Assembly: GCA_002493305.1 (NCBI GenBank)
Contig: DKYJ01000031.1
Location: 1 to 46,143 of the forward strand
DNA length: 46,143 nt
Direction: 5' to 3'
From: Clostridiales bacterium UBA7103
GTDB taxonomy: Bacteria > Bacillota > Clostridia > Oscillospirales > Oscillospiraceae
Under the pieces are notes generated by a model, which had not been told where the DNA came from, searched no databases, and was given only the letters and a program-made list of their open reading frames with translations. A program made the position numbers and the translations under genes. Below, one piece after another: positions 6,803-15,809 of this stretch. Within the stretch, counting starts at the first letter, position 1. Every line of letters starts with the position of its first letter.

Positions 6803-7160
6803 ACCCTCTGCTGCTCTCAAGCGCCTTTACGGTACCCAATGCTTTTTCCGCGAGGGTCCTGCTCTCACCCTCCGTACTGCCGCAAAGCTCCTCAAGCTGC
6901 CGATGTAGCAGCTCCAGAGCGCTGTCTATCTGTGAAAAGCGGCGCACAAGCCCTGTCTTTTCCTCCATCTCGTCCAGCGCGGCCTGGGCGCGGCGGATAT
7001 TGTCCCACACGCCCTGGCGGGATATCCCGCTCTGCTCCGCTATCTCAGACAGGGAAAGATCCTCATTATAATGCAGGTCAAAACATTCGCGCTGCTTTTC
7101 GGTGAGCAGTTCTCCATAGAAATCCAGCAGCATTGCCTGCATGACCCGGCTGTCAGCCAC
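6801..7160 (-). CDS. ylxM: YlxM family helix-turn-helix protein (SRP operon)
   Basis: A 119-residue UPF0122/YlxM protein. LLDFYGELLTEKQRECFDLH is followed by a sigma-70 region 4-like helix-turn-helix, DLSLSEIAEQSGISRQGVWD, and a charged C-terminal helix. YlxM proteins are found next to ffh or ftsY across Firmicutes and are thought to modulate SRP assembly or GTPase activity; DNA binding is suggested only by the fold. I take the GTG at 7158-7160 as the start because AGGGGGA lies about 7 bases upstream; an ATG at 7140-7142 is the alternative. It is first in the operon ylxM-ffh-rpsP-khpA, behind a strong promoter. Confidence 0.93.
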   Translation of the reverse strand: MADSRVMQAMLLDFYGELLTEKQRECFDLHYNEDLSLSEIAEQSGISRQGVWDNIRRAQAALDEMEEKTGLVRRFSQIDSALELLHRQLEELCGSTEGESRTLAEKALGTVKALESSRG

Positions 7161-7205
7161 AGCGCTTCCCCCTGTCTTAGCCTGTCAAGTATAATCACTT
7201 TGCAG

Positions 7206-7234
7206 AGTATACATCAGCCGGCAGGCGCTGTCAA
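7206..7234 (-). promoter_or_regulatory. Strong sigma-A promoter for ylxM-ffh-rpsP-khpA
   Basis: Minus strand: -35 TTGACA (7234-7229), 17-bp spacer, -10 TATACT (7211-7206). This is a near-consensus pair; the start would be about 7199, about 40 bases before the ylxM GTG. Confidence 0.75.
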
Positions 7235-7344
7235 GTGTTTTTTCTTGTCAGCGCGCACATTTTTCAGATTTTGAATAGATAAGAGCGCGCCGGGAAAAAA
7301 TGTATATTATCGCAATCGCAATTATCGCAAAATTTGGAGGGATC

Positions 7345-10300
7345 ATGGATACTGTAAACTCCGCTGTGTATATTGAGGACGACCGGCTCTACGATTATGC
7401 CGCCTCCGCCGCAAGGCTTCTAAGGCCGCGCGGTGAGGGCAGCGGCAGCGCCTGCATAAGGGCTCTGCGCCGGGCAATGGCTGATATAAAAACCGTCAGT
7501 GCCGCTGTAAAGCTGCGCTATGGTGATATGGCTGCGCCTCCCGCCGCTTGTGAGTGGCTGCTGGATAACCGCTACATGGTGCAGCGCGAGTCCGCCTGTG
7601 CCATTGAGACGCTGGAGCGCTCCAGGCGCCTGCGCCGCTGTGACGAAGGCACCATGCTTTTACAGCTGTGTCGGGCACTTTTCAGGGCCGGGCTTGGCAG
7701 TATCAGCGAGAATCGGTGCAGGATATTTCTTGACGGCTTCCAGTCTGTAACGGTGCTGCGCCGCAGCGAACTCGAGGCTTTTCCCGCCGCCATGAGAGCG
7801 GCGGCTGTCCTGGACATCGCCAGCGTCTGCAGGGCGATGCAGTATGCCGCTGACACTACAACACACGCCGAGTCCTTCAAGGCACTCTTCGGCTCGCTGC
7901 GGCTGATCTCGGTGCTGGATTGGGAAAAGCTCATAAGCGCCGCCGATGTCACGAGCGCCGTGCTCTGCGCCGACCCCACCGGGGACTATCCCCGCATGGA
8001 CAGCGGCACCAAAGCAAGCTACCTGCGGCGTGTGGAGCTGCTTGCCCGCAGGCAGGGCGTGGAGGAACACATTTACGCCCGCTCCATAATAAAAACCGCC
8101 AAGGCCGACGGGCGGCATGTGGGCTTCTATCTCTTTCCACCGCGGCGGGATCTTTCCGGGCTGTATATTGCTTCCAATGTTCTGCTGACAGCCTTTTTAT
8201 CCCTGCTGGCGGCATTTTTATCCCGAAGCGCGTGGGCGGCGCTTTTGCTGCTGCTGCCCGTATCGGAGCTTGTGAAGGGGCTTATCGACTATGTGCTTTT
8301 GCACTCAGTCAGCCCCCGGCGGCTGTTTCGTATCAGCACGGAAAAAGGTGTCCCCTCCGAGGGACGGACAGTCTGTGTTATCTCTGCCCTCGTGCCAAAT
8401 GCCGAGACTGCCCGAAAGCTCTGCAAAAGGCTTGAACAGCTGCGCCATGTGTGCCGCCGGGAGGGAAGCGAGCTGTGCTTCGGGCTGCTTGCCGACCTGC
8501 CGGAGGCGGACAGTCAGGACAGCGAGGCTGACGCGGAGATACTCTCCGCCGCCCGTACCGCAGTAAACGCGCTGAACATGAAATACGGCGGGGGATTTTA
8601 TCTTTTCACCCGCCCGCGCCGCTTTGACGGGCAGCGCTGGACGGCTTGGGAGCGAAAGCGCGGGGCAATAATCCAGCTTGCGCGGCTGCTGTGCGGGGAG
8701 GAAACCGAGCTGAATGTCACCGGCGACAAAGACGCGCTGGACGGCACGCGATATATTCTGACTCTTGACAGCGACACGCGCGTATTCCCCGGCGCGGCGG
8801 GCGAGCTTATCGGGGCGATGCTCCACCCCATGAACGCCCCGGTCGTCGACGAAAAGCGCCGGGTCGTGACCGAGGGCCATGCCCTTATACACCCGCGCAT
8901 TGATAATGAGCTTGCCTCCGCTAATTCCACCGATTTTGCCCTCATCTTCGCCGGAGGCGGCGGCAGCGATCCCTATGGCGGGCTTTGCGGCGAGCTGTAT
9001 ATGGACGCTTTTGAGAGCGGCGGCTTTGCCGGCAAGGGCATAATCGACGCCTCCGCCCTCCTCAAGTGCGCCGGCGGGCGTTTTCCAGAGGGTCGTATCC
9101 TCAGCCATGACGCGCTGGAGGGAGCCTGTCTGCGAGGGGCGTACATGAGCGACGCGGAATTTTCCGACGCCTTCCCCGCAAAGCCTCTGCCCTATTTCAA
9201 GCGCCAGCACCGCTGGATAAGAGGCGATTGGCAAAACCTGCCCTGGATATTCTGCGCGGACTTCGCGCCTATTGAGCGCTTCCGCCTGTTTGACAGCATC
9301 CGCCGCAGCCTTTTGCCGCCCATGACCCTTATTGCCATCGTCGCGGGCTTTTTCCTGCCCCGGGGAGGGCTCGCGCTGGCAGCCTGGGCGGCACTTCTGA
9401 GTCTTCTGAGCCGACTTATCATAAGTCTTGCCGAGGGTGCGCGCGCACGCCGTGAGGGTGCCCGTCTGAGGCGGCACACCCGGATACTCACAGGCGTTGG
9501 CGGCGCGATCGTGCACACGTTCATCAGGCTGTGGCTGCTGCCCTATGAGGCCTGGATCTGCCTGACGGCGGCGGTAAGCTCCATATGGCGCATGACGGTC
9601 AGCCGCAGGAACCTCCTCCAGTGGCAGACCGCCGCCCAGAGTGAGCTTGGCAGCGAGGGTCTTGCAAACCACATCGCCGCCATGTGGCAGGCGGTAGCGC
9701 TCGGACTGGGGCTGATGGTCTTTGCCCCGGTGATAATCGGTCGGGCTGCAGGCTTCATGTGGCTTTTAAGCCCGGTAGCGGCGGCGGCTCTTGCCCTGCC
9801 CGCCTTCAAGGAGATCTCCCTCTCCGCCGCAGACAGGGACTTTATAGTCAAGGCCGCCGGGGAGAATTTCAGATATTTCGCGGAGTTTTCAACTGCTGAG
9901 GATAACTTTCTCCCGCCGGACAATTTTCAGGAGCAGCCCCCTGTGGGCCTTGCTCACCGCACCTCGCCCACCAATATTGGCCTTGCGATGACGGCTGCGG
10001 TGGCTGCGGCGGACATGGGGCATATAAGCGCTGAAGAGGCGGCGGCCTATATCGGCCGCGTGACGGATACGCTTGAGCGTATGCCCCGCTGCATCGGCCA
10101 CTATTACAACTGGTACGACACCCGGGATCTGCGTCCCCTGAGCCCCGCCTTTGTCTCCACCGTTGACAGCGGCAACCTGTACGCCGGGCTTGTCACCTGC
10201 CGCCAGGCTCTGGATGAGTGGGGCAACGCCGGACTTTCTCAAAGGCTCGGCGCTATAATGGCACCCATGGACTTTGCTCCGCTTTATGACAGCGGCAGAG

Positions 10301-13300
10301 GGCTTTTCTATATCTGCTACGACAGTGCTCAGGGCCGCGGCTCCGGCGGCTGGTACGACCTGATGGCAAGTGAGGCCATGCTCACGAGCTATATTGCCAT
10401 TGCAAAGGGCGATGTACCAATAAAGCATTGGCGCAGGCTCAGCCGGGCCCAGCTCCAAAAGGACGGCTACCGCGGCCTTGCCAGCTGGACAGGGACGATG
10501 TTTGAATACCTCATGCCGGAGCTGTTCCTGCCCTTTTACCGGGGAAGTCTCCTGTACGAAAGCGGGCGCTTCTGCCTATACGCCCAAAAGCGCCGGGCAT
10601 TTGCCGGTAAGCCCTGGGGCATAAGCGAGAGCGCCTTTTACTCCCTCGACGGGGCGCTCAATTACCGCTACAAGGCAAACGGCTGCGCTGCCCTCGCGCT
10701 GAAAAGGGGGCAGGACAGTGACATGGTCATCTCCCCGTACAGCAGCTTTCTGGCGCTCGCTCTCGACCCCCACGGCGGCTCAAAAAATCTGCGCAGGCTC
10801 GAGAGCTTCGGTGCGGTGGGACGCTTTGGCTTTATGGAGGCGCTGGATTTCACCCCGGCCCGCTGCCGTCGAGACGCGGGGGAAAAGGTGCGCTGCTATA
10901 TGGCGCACCATATCGGCATGAGCGTTATATCCGCCGCAAATGCCGCCTGCGAGGGCAGCATACGCCGCCGCTTCATGGCGGACCCCGCTATGGGCGCCTT
11001 CTCCCTGCTGCTTCAGGAGAGGCTTGGCGGAGCGGCGGTCATCCGCCGGGATAACAGCGAGCCGCCGGAGAAGCCTCCCAGAAGCGGGGAGGATTTCTGG
11101 CGCATAAGGGGCGGCGTTGAGGATAGGGAGGCGCGATACTGCCTGCTGACAAACGGCGCGTACAACATTCTTGCAGACAGCCGGGGGCACACCTGTGCCA
11201 TGCTGGGCAGTACTCTGATATACGGCAGACGGAGCAGCCCCATGCCATGCGGTGTCGAGCTGCGCCTGAATGAGATGCCCCTCTCCGACCTTCCTCTAAG
11301 CCTGTGGGAGCTTTCAGAGGAGGACTGCGTATTTGAAGCCGAATATCGGGGAGCGCACATTCAGCAGCGGCTCTTTGCCGCCGCAGGTGAATGGGGCGAA
11401 AAGCGTATTATCCGCCTGCGTACGGAACAGGATGCCGACATCTCGTTGTCCCTGAGCTTTCGCCCGGTGCTGGCTCCTCCCGCGGATCATGACGGGCACC
11501 CGGCCTATTGGAAGCTTGGTATACAGTCCCAGCAGTGCGAGAACTGCCTGCTGCTGCGCCGTCTGCGCAGGGGTCAAAACCGTGAACTCTGGCTCTGCCT
11601 TGCCTGCTCAGAGCCCGCTGAGCTATACGCACAGCGATTTGGCGGAAAAGGCGAGAGCCTGTCCGAGCCATATGCTCAGGCCACTGTCCGAAAAGCCCTG
11701 ACCGCCGGGGACACGGCGGAGCTTTCCTTTGCCATCTGCCTTGGTTATACCCGTGAGGCCGCTCTTTCCGGGGCGGAGCATATCCTCTCCGGGGCTGACT
11801 GCGGCAACCTCACCGGGGCCGCCGCAGTTCATCTGAACATGACCGGCAGCGAGCTTGGCGGAGCCATGGAATACCTGCCCTATCTTATAGCACCGCTTAC
11901 AAAGGCCCCGCCCCGGCGGGAGCTGTGGCAGTACGGCATATCCGGCGACCTGCCCATCATCGCCTGCGACCTTGACGACCGCTCGGCGGCGGACACGCTG
12001 CGCCGCTTCTGCCTGATAAAAAGCTGTGGGCTGGATTGCGAGCTTGTGTACCTCAGCAGCGAGACGGGCGAATACCGCCAGCCCCGGCGCAGCATGATAA
12101 GCGAGCTTCTCAGCGCCGTAGGTCTGGAAGCTCTTGTGGGCGCCGTAGGCGGCGTCAATTTCCTGCCTAAGAGCGCCGCCGCCCTTATACGCAGCCGTGC
12201 CTCCCTGTATGTCGGCGCGCCAAGGGAGCTCGTGCCGCCGCTGACGATCCCAAGACTTGGCGCAGAGCGCTCGGAAAGTACTATCCCCGCTCATTCCCGG
12301 AAGGGACGGGAGCAGGTGTTCAGCATAGACGATGATCTGCCGCCCAGAGCATGGCAGCTCGTACTCTCCAACGGCAGCTTTGGTGCCATTATGGCCGACT
12401 GCGGGGCAGGCTTCATGTGGCTCAATAATGCCCGGGAAATGCGTCTGACGATGCCTCCGGAGGATATACGCTTTACTCAGGGAAGCGAAGCGCTGTGGGC
12501 AAATGTCGGCGGTGAGAGCGTGAGCCTCTTTGCGGCGAATGACGGTACTCCCTGTACTGTCCGCTTCGGCGCTGGCTATGCCTGCTGGGAAAAGACCATA
12601 GCCGGGCGCAGGGTGAGCCTGAGCGCATTCGTGCCATTTGACACAAATGCGAGAGTATATTTTATAGAAGGCGCGGCAGGGCTTAATCTCTGCTGGTCGC
12701 TGCACCCCGTTTTAAGCGGCGGCGATCCCTCCTCAGTGCAATGCGGCTTTGAAGCAGGCGTATTTCACGCTGAAAACCCTGAGGCATATTTTGCCGGCGC
12801 GGAGCTTCTTGCGGGCAGCAGCGCCCCCTGCGTTGGTTTTTCGGACTACGCTCCCCCGGCTATGCACATGACGATCTTTGCCGAGGATAAAACCGTTCTC
12901 GTCTGCGGCTGCTGCACCGGGGAGGAGCTTGAGTGCCTGCTCCTGCCCGCCGAGGCGGAGAAGGCTCTTGTCGACACGAAAGCACGCTGGCACATGATTC
13001 TCAGCAGTCTGTCCTGTGCCACCGGCTATGAGCCTCTGGATGCATATATGAACCATTGGGCCGCCTATCAGAGCATAGCCTGCCGTCTTTGGGGGCGCAG
13101 CAGCCTGTATCAGAGCGGCGGTGCCTACGGTTTTCGCGACCAGCTCCAGGACGGGGTGAACCTCATGCTCTTAGACCCCGGCTACGCCAGAGAACGCATT
13201 GCCGACTGCTGCCGTCACCAGTATATCGAGGGCGACGTGATGCACTGGTGGCACGCTCACCCCGACGGCGACAAGGGCGTGCGCACCCGCTGCTCGGACG

Positions 13301-14394
13301 ATCTGCTCTGGCTGTGCTGGGCGGTCTGCGAATATTGGGAGGCCACCGGAGACAGGGCTTTTCTGCTCAGCGAGCTTAGCTATATAAGCTCCCCGCCTCT
13401 TGAGGCCGAGGAGCGGGACAGATACGAGGTGCCCCGGCATACCGATGCCATGGCCTCCGTCATAAAGCACGCTCAGGCCGCTCTTGACCGCTGCGCGGTC
13501 AGAGGCTTTGGGTCTCACGGGCTGCCCTTCTTCGGCAGCGGGGACTGGAATGACGGCCTCGACGCTGTGGACGGGGAGAGCCTGTGGCTGGGCTGGTTCT
13601 TCTCCGAGTGCTGCCACCGCTTCTCGGCGATTATGGACGCTTTGGAGCTCCCCGGCTCTCAGCGTTACCGGGAGCTGGGCGAGAGCGTGGGCACGGCCGC
13701 AGAGCGCTGCTTTGACGGAGAGAAATATCCCCGGGGCTACCTCTCTGACGGCTCCCCCCTAGGCGGCGACGGGCGCATAGACTCTCTGCCGCAGAGCTGG
13801 GCCGCCTTCAGCCCGTACGCGGCGCCCGAGCACAGCCGCCGGGCGGTTGATATGGCTGTCTCGCGGCTTGTGGACAGGGAAAATGCCCTTGTCCGACTCT
13901 TTGACCCGCCATATAGTCCGGAGGAGGACTATGTGGGCTATATCTCAAGCTACGGCCCGGGCTATCGCGAAAACGGCGGGCAATACACCCATGGCGCACT
14001 GTGGCTGGCAATGAGCTGTTTTGAGCTGGGCATGGCCGAGCGGGGCTATGAGCTGCTGCGCCTGCTGCTGCCCCAAGGCCATGATATGCGCCGCTATCAG
14101 GCGGAGCCCTTTGTACTGGCGGCTGACGTCTACTCCGCGCCGGGGCATGAGGGCGAGGCGGGCTGGACATGGTACACCGGCTCCGCGGGCTGGTTTTTCC
14201 GCGTGGTGACGCGGGAGCTTTTCGGCCTGCGCCTTGAGGCGGGCAAGCTCTATGTTAAGCCCTGTCTGCCGCCCTCCCTGCCGGGATATATCTGCTCTTG
14301 GCGGGACGGCGCGGGCTGTGAACACGAGATCCGCGTTGAAAACGGCGCTGTCCGCGTCGATGGCAGCGAGTATAAGGGCGAGGGCATAGGCTGA
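7345..14394 (+). CDS. Cyclic beta-1,2-glucan synthase-like protein (GT84 / glycoamylase-like / GH94)
   Basis: A 2349-residue membrane protein with the three-part architecture of cyclic beta-1,2-glucan synthases (NdvB/ChvB/Cgs). The N-terminal region carries two membrane segments near residues 270-325. The GT84 domain has LTLDSDT (about 471), LSHDALEG and the QHRWIRGDWQ motif (about 620), followed by several membrane helices (about 650-835). A glycoamylase-like domain begins near 850 with AEDNFLPPDNFQEQP and AHRTSPTNIGLA. A C-terminal GH94-type phosphorylase region has GFRDQLQDGVN (about 1930), HQYIEGDVMHWWH and GSGDWNDGLD (about 2063, catalytic Asp). Known relatives polymerise UDP-glucose, control length, and cyclise the chain. 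Proteobacterial enzymes are about 2800 residues, so this is shorter. I chose the ATG at 7345 because GGAGGG lies 3 bases upstream. No transporter gene is adjacent. Confidence 0.88.
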   Translation: MDTVNSAVYIEDDRLYDYAASAARLLRPRGEGSGSACIRALRRAMADIKTVSAAVKLRYGDMAAPPAACEWLLDNRYMVQRESACAIETLERSRRLRRCDEGTMLLQLCRALFRAGLGSISENRCRIFLDGFQSVTVLRRSELEAFPAAMRAAAVLDIASVCRAMQYAADTTTHAESFKALFGSLRLISVLDWEKLISAADVTSAVLCADPTGDYPRMDSGTKASYLRRVELLARRQGVEEHIYARSIIKTAKADGRHVGFYLFPPRRDLSGLYIASNVLLTAFLSLLAAFLSRSAWAALLLLLPVSELVKGLIDYVLLHSVSPRRLFRISTEKGVPSEGRTVCVISALVPNAETARKLCKRLEQLRHVCRREGSELCFGLLADLPEADSQDSEADAEILSAARTAVNALNMKYGGGFYLFTRPRRFDGQRWTAWERKRGAIIQLARLLCGEETELNVTGDKDALDGTRYILTLDSDTRVFPGAAGELIGAMLHPMNAPVVDEKRRVVTEGHALIHPRIDNELASANSTDFALIFAGGGGSDPYGGLCGELYMDAFESGGFAGKGIIDASALLKCAGGRFPEGRILSHDALEGACLRGAYMSDAEFSDAFPAKPLPYFKRQHRWIRGDWQNLPWIFCADFAPIERFRLFDSIRRSLLPPMTLIAIVAGFFLPRGGLALAAWAALLSLLSRLIISLAEGARARREGARLRRHTRILTGVGGAIVHTFIRLWLLPYEAWICLTAAVSSIWRMTVSRRNLLQWQTAAQSELGSEGLANHIAAMWQAVALGLGLMVFAPVIIGRAAGFMWLLSPVAAAALALPAFKEISLSAADRDFIVKAAGENFRYFAEFSTAEDNFLPPDNFQEQPPVGLAHRTSPTNIGLAMTAAVAAADMGHISAEEAAAYIGRVTDTLERMPRCIGHYYNWYDTRDLRPLSPAFVSTVDSGNLYAGLVTCRQALDEWGNAGLSQRLGAIMAPMDFAPLYDSGRGLFYICYDSAQGRGSGGWYDLMASEAMLTSYIAIAKGDVPIKHWRRLSRAQLQKDGYRGLASWTGTMFEYLMPELFLPFYRGSLLYESGRFCLYAQKRRAFAGKPWGISESAFYSLDGALNYRYKANGCAALALKRGQDSDMVISPYSSFLALALDPHGGSKNLRRLESFGAVGRFGFMEALDFTPARCRRDAGEKVRCYMAHHIGMSVISAANAACEGSIRRRFMADPAMGAFSLLLQERLGGAAVIRRDNSEPPEKPPRSGEDFWRIRGGVEDREARYCLLTNGAYNILADSRGHTCAMLGSTLIYGRRSSPMPCGVELRLNEMPLSDLPLSLWELSEEDCVFEAEYRGAHIQQRLFAAAGEWGEKRIIRLRTEQDADISLSLSFRPVLAPPADHDGHPAYWKLGIQSQQCENCLLLRRLRRGQNRELWLCLACSEPAELYAQRFGGKGESLSEPYAQATVRKALTAGDTAELSFAICLGYTREAALSGAEHILSGADCGNLTGAAAVHLNMTGSELGGAMEYLPYLIAPLTKAPPRRELWQYGISGDLPIIACDLDDRSAADTLRRFCLIKSCGLDCELVYLSSETGEYRQPRRSMISELLSAVGLEALVGAVGGVNFLPKSAAALIRSRASLYVGAPRELVPPLTIPRLGAERSESTIPAHSRKGREQVFSIDDDLPPRAWQLVLSNGSFGAIMADCGAGFMWLNNAREMRLTMPPEDIRFTQGSEALWANVGGESVSLFAANDGTPCTVRFGAGYACWEKTIAGRRVSLSAFVPFDTNARVYFIEGAAGLNLCWSLHPVLSGGDPSSVQCGFEAGVFHAENPEAYFAGAELLAGSSAPCVGFSDYAPPAMHMTIFAEDKTVLVCGCCTGEELECLLLPAEAEKALVDTKARWHMILSSLSCATGYEPLDAYMNHWAAYQSIACRLWGRSSLYQSGGAYGFRDQLQDGVNLMLLDPGYARERIADCCRHQYIEGDVMHWWHAHPDGDKGVRTRCSDDLLWLCWAVCEYWEATGDRAFLLSELSYISSPPLEAEERDRYEVPRHTDAMASVIKHAQAALDRCAVRGFGSHGLPFFGSGDWNDGLDAVDGESLWLGWFFSECCHRFSAIMDALELPGSQRYRELGESVGTAAERCFDGEKYPRGYLSDGSPLGGDGRIDSLPQSWAAFSPYAAPEHSRRAVDMAVSRLVDRENALVRLFDPPYSPEEDYVGYISSYGPGYRENGGQYTHGALWLAMSCFELGMAERGYELLRLLLPQGHDMRRYQAEPFVLAADVYSAPGHEGEAGWTWYTGSAGWFFRVVTRELFGLRLEAGKLYVKPCLPPSLPGYICSWRDGAGCEHEIRVENGAVRVDGSEYKGEGIG

Positions 14395-14401
14395 AGGCAC
14401 T

Positions 14402-14429
14402 TCCATTTTCAGTTTTGGCATGGTATAAT
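14402..14429 (+). promoter_or_regulatory. Candidate extended -10 promoter for ymfF operon
   Basis: TATAAT at 14424-14429 is preceded by TGG (extended -10). A weak -35 (TCCATT/TTCCAT) lies about 17 bp upstream. TGGCAT and ATGCCA half-sites flank it (about 14416-14452), which might form an operator. It precedes ymfF by about 70 bp. Confidence 0.45.
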
Positions 14430-14501
14430 TAAAGTTAACAAAATATGCCATAAATCCGCCGGTTTTTGGTGTAGAATAAGAAAAAAAGCGGAGGGGCGCG
14501 G

Positions 14502-15809
14502 ATGAATATGACGAGAAAGGAAATAATGCCCGGCGTGTGGCTGAGTCATTTGAGGGAGGACAAGTTTAAAACAGCCTGCCTCAGTTTCTCGCTGCTGACC
14601 CAGCTTGAACGGGAGACGGCCGCCATGAACGCGCTCATTCCCTATGTGCTGCGTCGGGGCTGCACACGCTATCGGGACATGGAGGCTATCTCCGCACGGC
14701 TGGAAGAGCTTTACGGCAGCGCCATTGAGCCTGTTGTGCGCCGCATTGGCGAGATACAGTGCCTCGGCTTTTTCGCGAGCGTGCCGGAGGGCGCGTTTTT
14801 GCCGCAGGGCAAGGGCGTGCTTGAGGACGTGGCCATGCTCATGGGCGAGCTGCTGCTCTCCCCGCTCAAGCGCGGCGGGCTTCTCTATAAGCCCTATGTG
14901 GACAGCGAGAAGGAAAAGATGCTTAAGCGCCTGCGCGCCCGGATAAACGAGAAGCGGAGCTACTCTGTCCGCCGCTGCATCGAGGAGATGTGCTGCTGTG
15001 AAGACTTTGCCGTGGGCGGTCTTGGCGGCATTGATGAGTGTGAGAGCATAAACTACCAGAAGCTCACCAAACGCTACCGGGAGCTGCTGCAAAGCTCTCC
15101 GGTGGAGATCTTCTACTGCGGCAGAGAGAGCTTTAATAAGGTCAGCGCCGCCATGAGGGACGCACTGATGACCCTGCCCCGGGGCGAGATAGATTACGAC
15201 ATCGGCACTGATGTGCGCATGAACTCCCTTGAGGAGCAGCCCCGCTTTTACGAGGAGCGGCTTGATGTGACCCAGGGCAAGCTTGTTATTGGCTTTCGTT
15301 TGGGTCAGTGCATGGAGCAGCCGGATATCCCTGCTCTGCATGTCTTTAACGCCATATACGGCGGCGGCAGCTTTTCAAAGCTGTTTTTGAACGTGCGCGA
15401 GCGGCTTTCCCTGTGCTATTACGCCTACTCCGCGCTTGAGCTTCACAAGGGCATAATGCTTGTTTCCTGCGGGGTGGATTTTGACAAATTTGAGTCCGCC
15501 CGGGACGAGATTTTTGCTCAGCTTGAGGCCATGCGCAATGGAAAGATAAGCGAGGAGGAGCTTTCGGCTGCTAAAGCCTGCGTGGCCTCCGACCTGCGCT
15601 CCTTTGAGGACAGTCAAGCGGAGCTTGAGGGCTTCTACCTCTCCAACGCCCTCATGGGCGCGGAATACAGCCCCCTTGAGCTGGCAGAGCTTGTGGACGA
15701 GGTAGCGGTGGATTCCGTCAGTCAGATCGCCCGCAGTGTGGAGTGTGACATGATATATTTCCTCTCCGGCGATGGAGAAAGCGAGGAGGATACAGATGCA
15801 GATGACTGA
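14502..15809 (+). CDS. ymfF: M16-like protein YmfF (EF-P modification-associated, inactive peptidase half)
   Basis: A 435-residue member of the M16 metallopeptidase fold, matching the B. subtilis YmfF type: MPGVWLSHLREDKFKTACLS at the N-terminus, then ALIPYVLRRGCTRYRDMEAI and, in the second half, GGGSFSKLFLNVRERLSLCYYAYS. No HxxEH zinc motif is present, so it is expected to be the non-catalytic partner of YmfH (next gene). In B. subtilis this pair has been linked to 5-aminopentanol modification of elongation factor P; the pair also resembles mitochondrial-type processing peptidases. The start ATG follows a GGAGGGG site. The gene overlaps ymfH by about 14 bp, supporting a stoichiometric complex. 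Confidence 0.88.
   Translation: MNMTRKEIMPGVWLSHLREDKFKTACLSFSLLTQLERETAAMNALIPYVLRRGCTRYRDMEAISARLEELYGSAIEPVVRRIGEIQCLGFFASVPEGAFLPQGKGVLEDVAMLMGELLLSPLKRGGLLYKPYVDSEKEKMLKRLRARINEKRSYSVRRCIEEMCCCEDFAVGGLGGIDECESINYQKLTKRYRELLQSSPVEIFYCGRESFNKVSAAMRDALMTLPRGEIDYDIGTDVRMNSLEEQPRFYEERLDVTQGKLVIGFRLGQCMEQPDIPALHVFNAIYGGGSFSKLFLNVRERLSLCYYAYSALELHKGIMLVSCGVDFDKFESARDEIFAQLEAMRNGKISEEELSAAKACVASDLRSFEDSQAELEGFYLSNALMGAEYSPLELAELVDEVAVDSVSQIARSVECDMIYFLSGDGESEEDTDADD

Noticed and set aside
7245..7276. Plus-strand promoter for the glucan synthase (TTGTCA at 7245-7250)
   Set aside because: No acceptable -10 at 16-18 bp; left unannotated rather than forced.
8305..9672. Long open frame on the minus strand within the glucan synthase gene
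   Set aside because: It is antisense to a frame with clear GT84 motifs, has no family signature and arises from GC-rich codon bias.
11623..12705. Long open frame on the minus strand within the glucan synthase gene
   Set aside because: Same reason: no ribosome site, no recognised motifs, and opposite to the confirmed reading frame.
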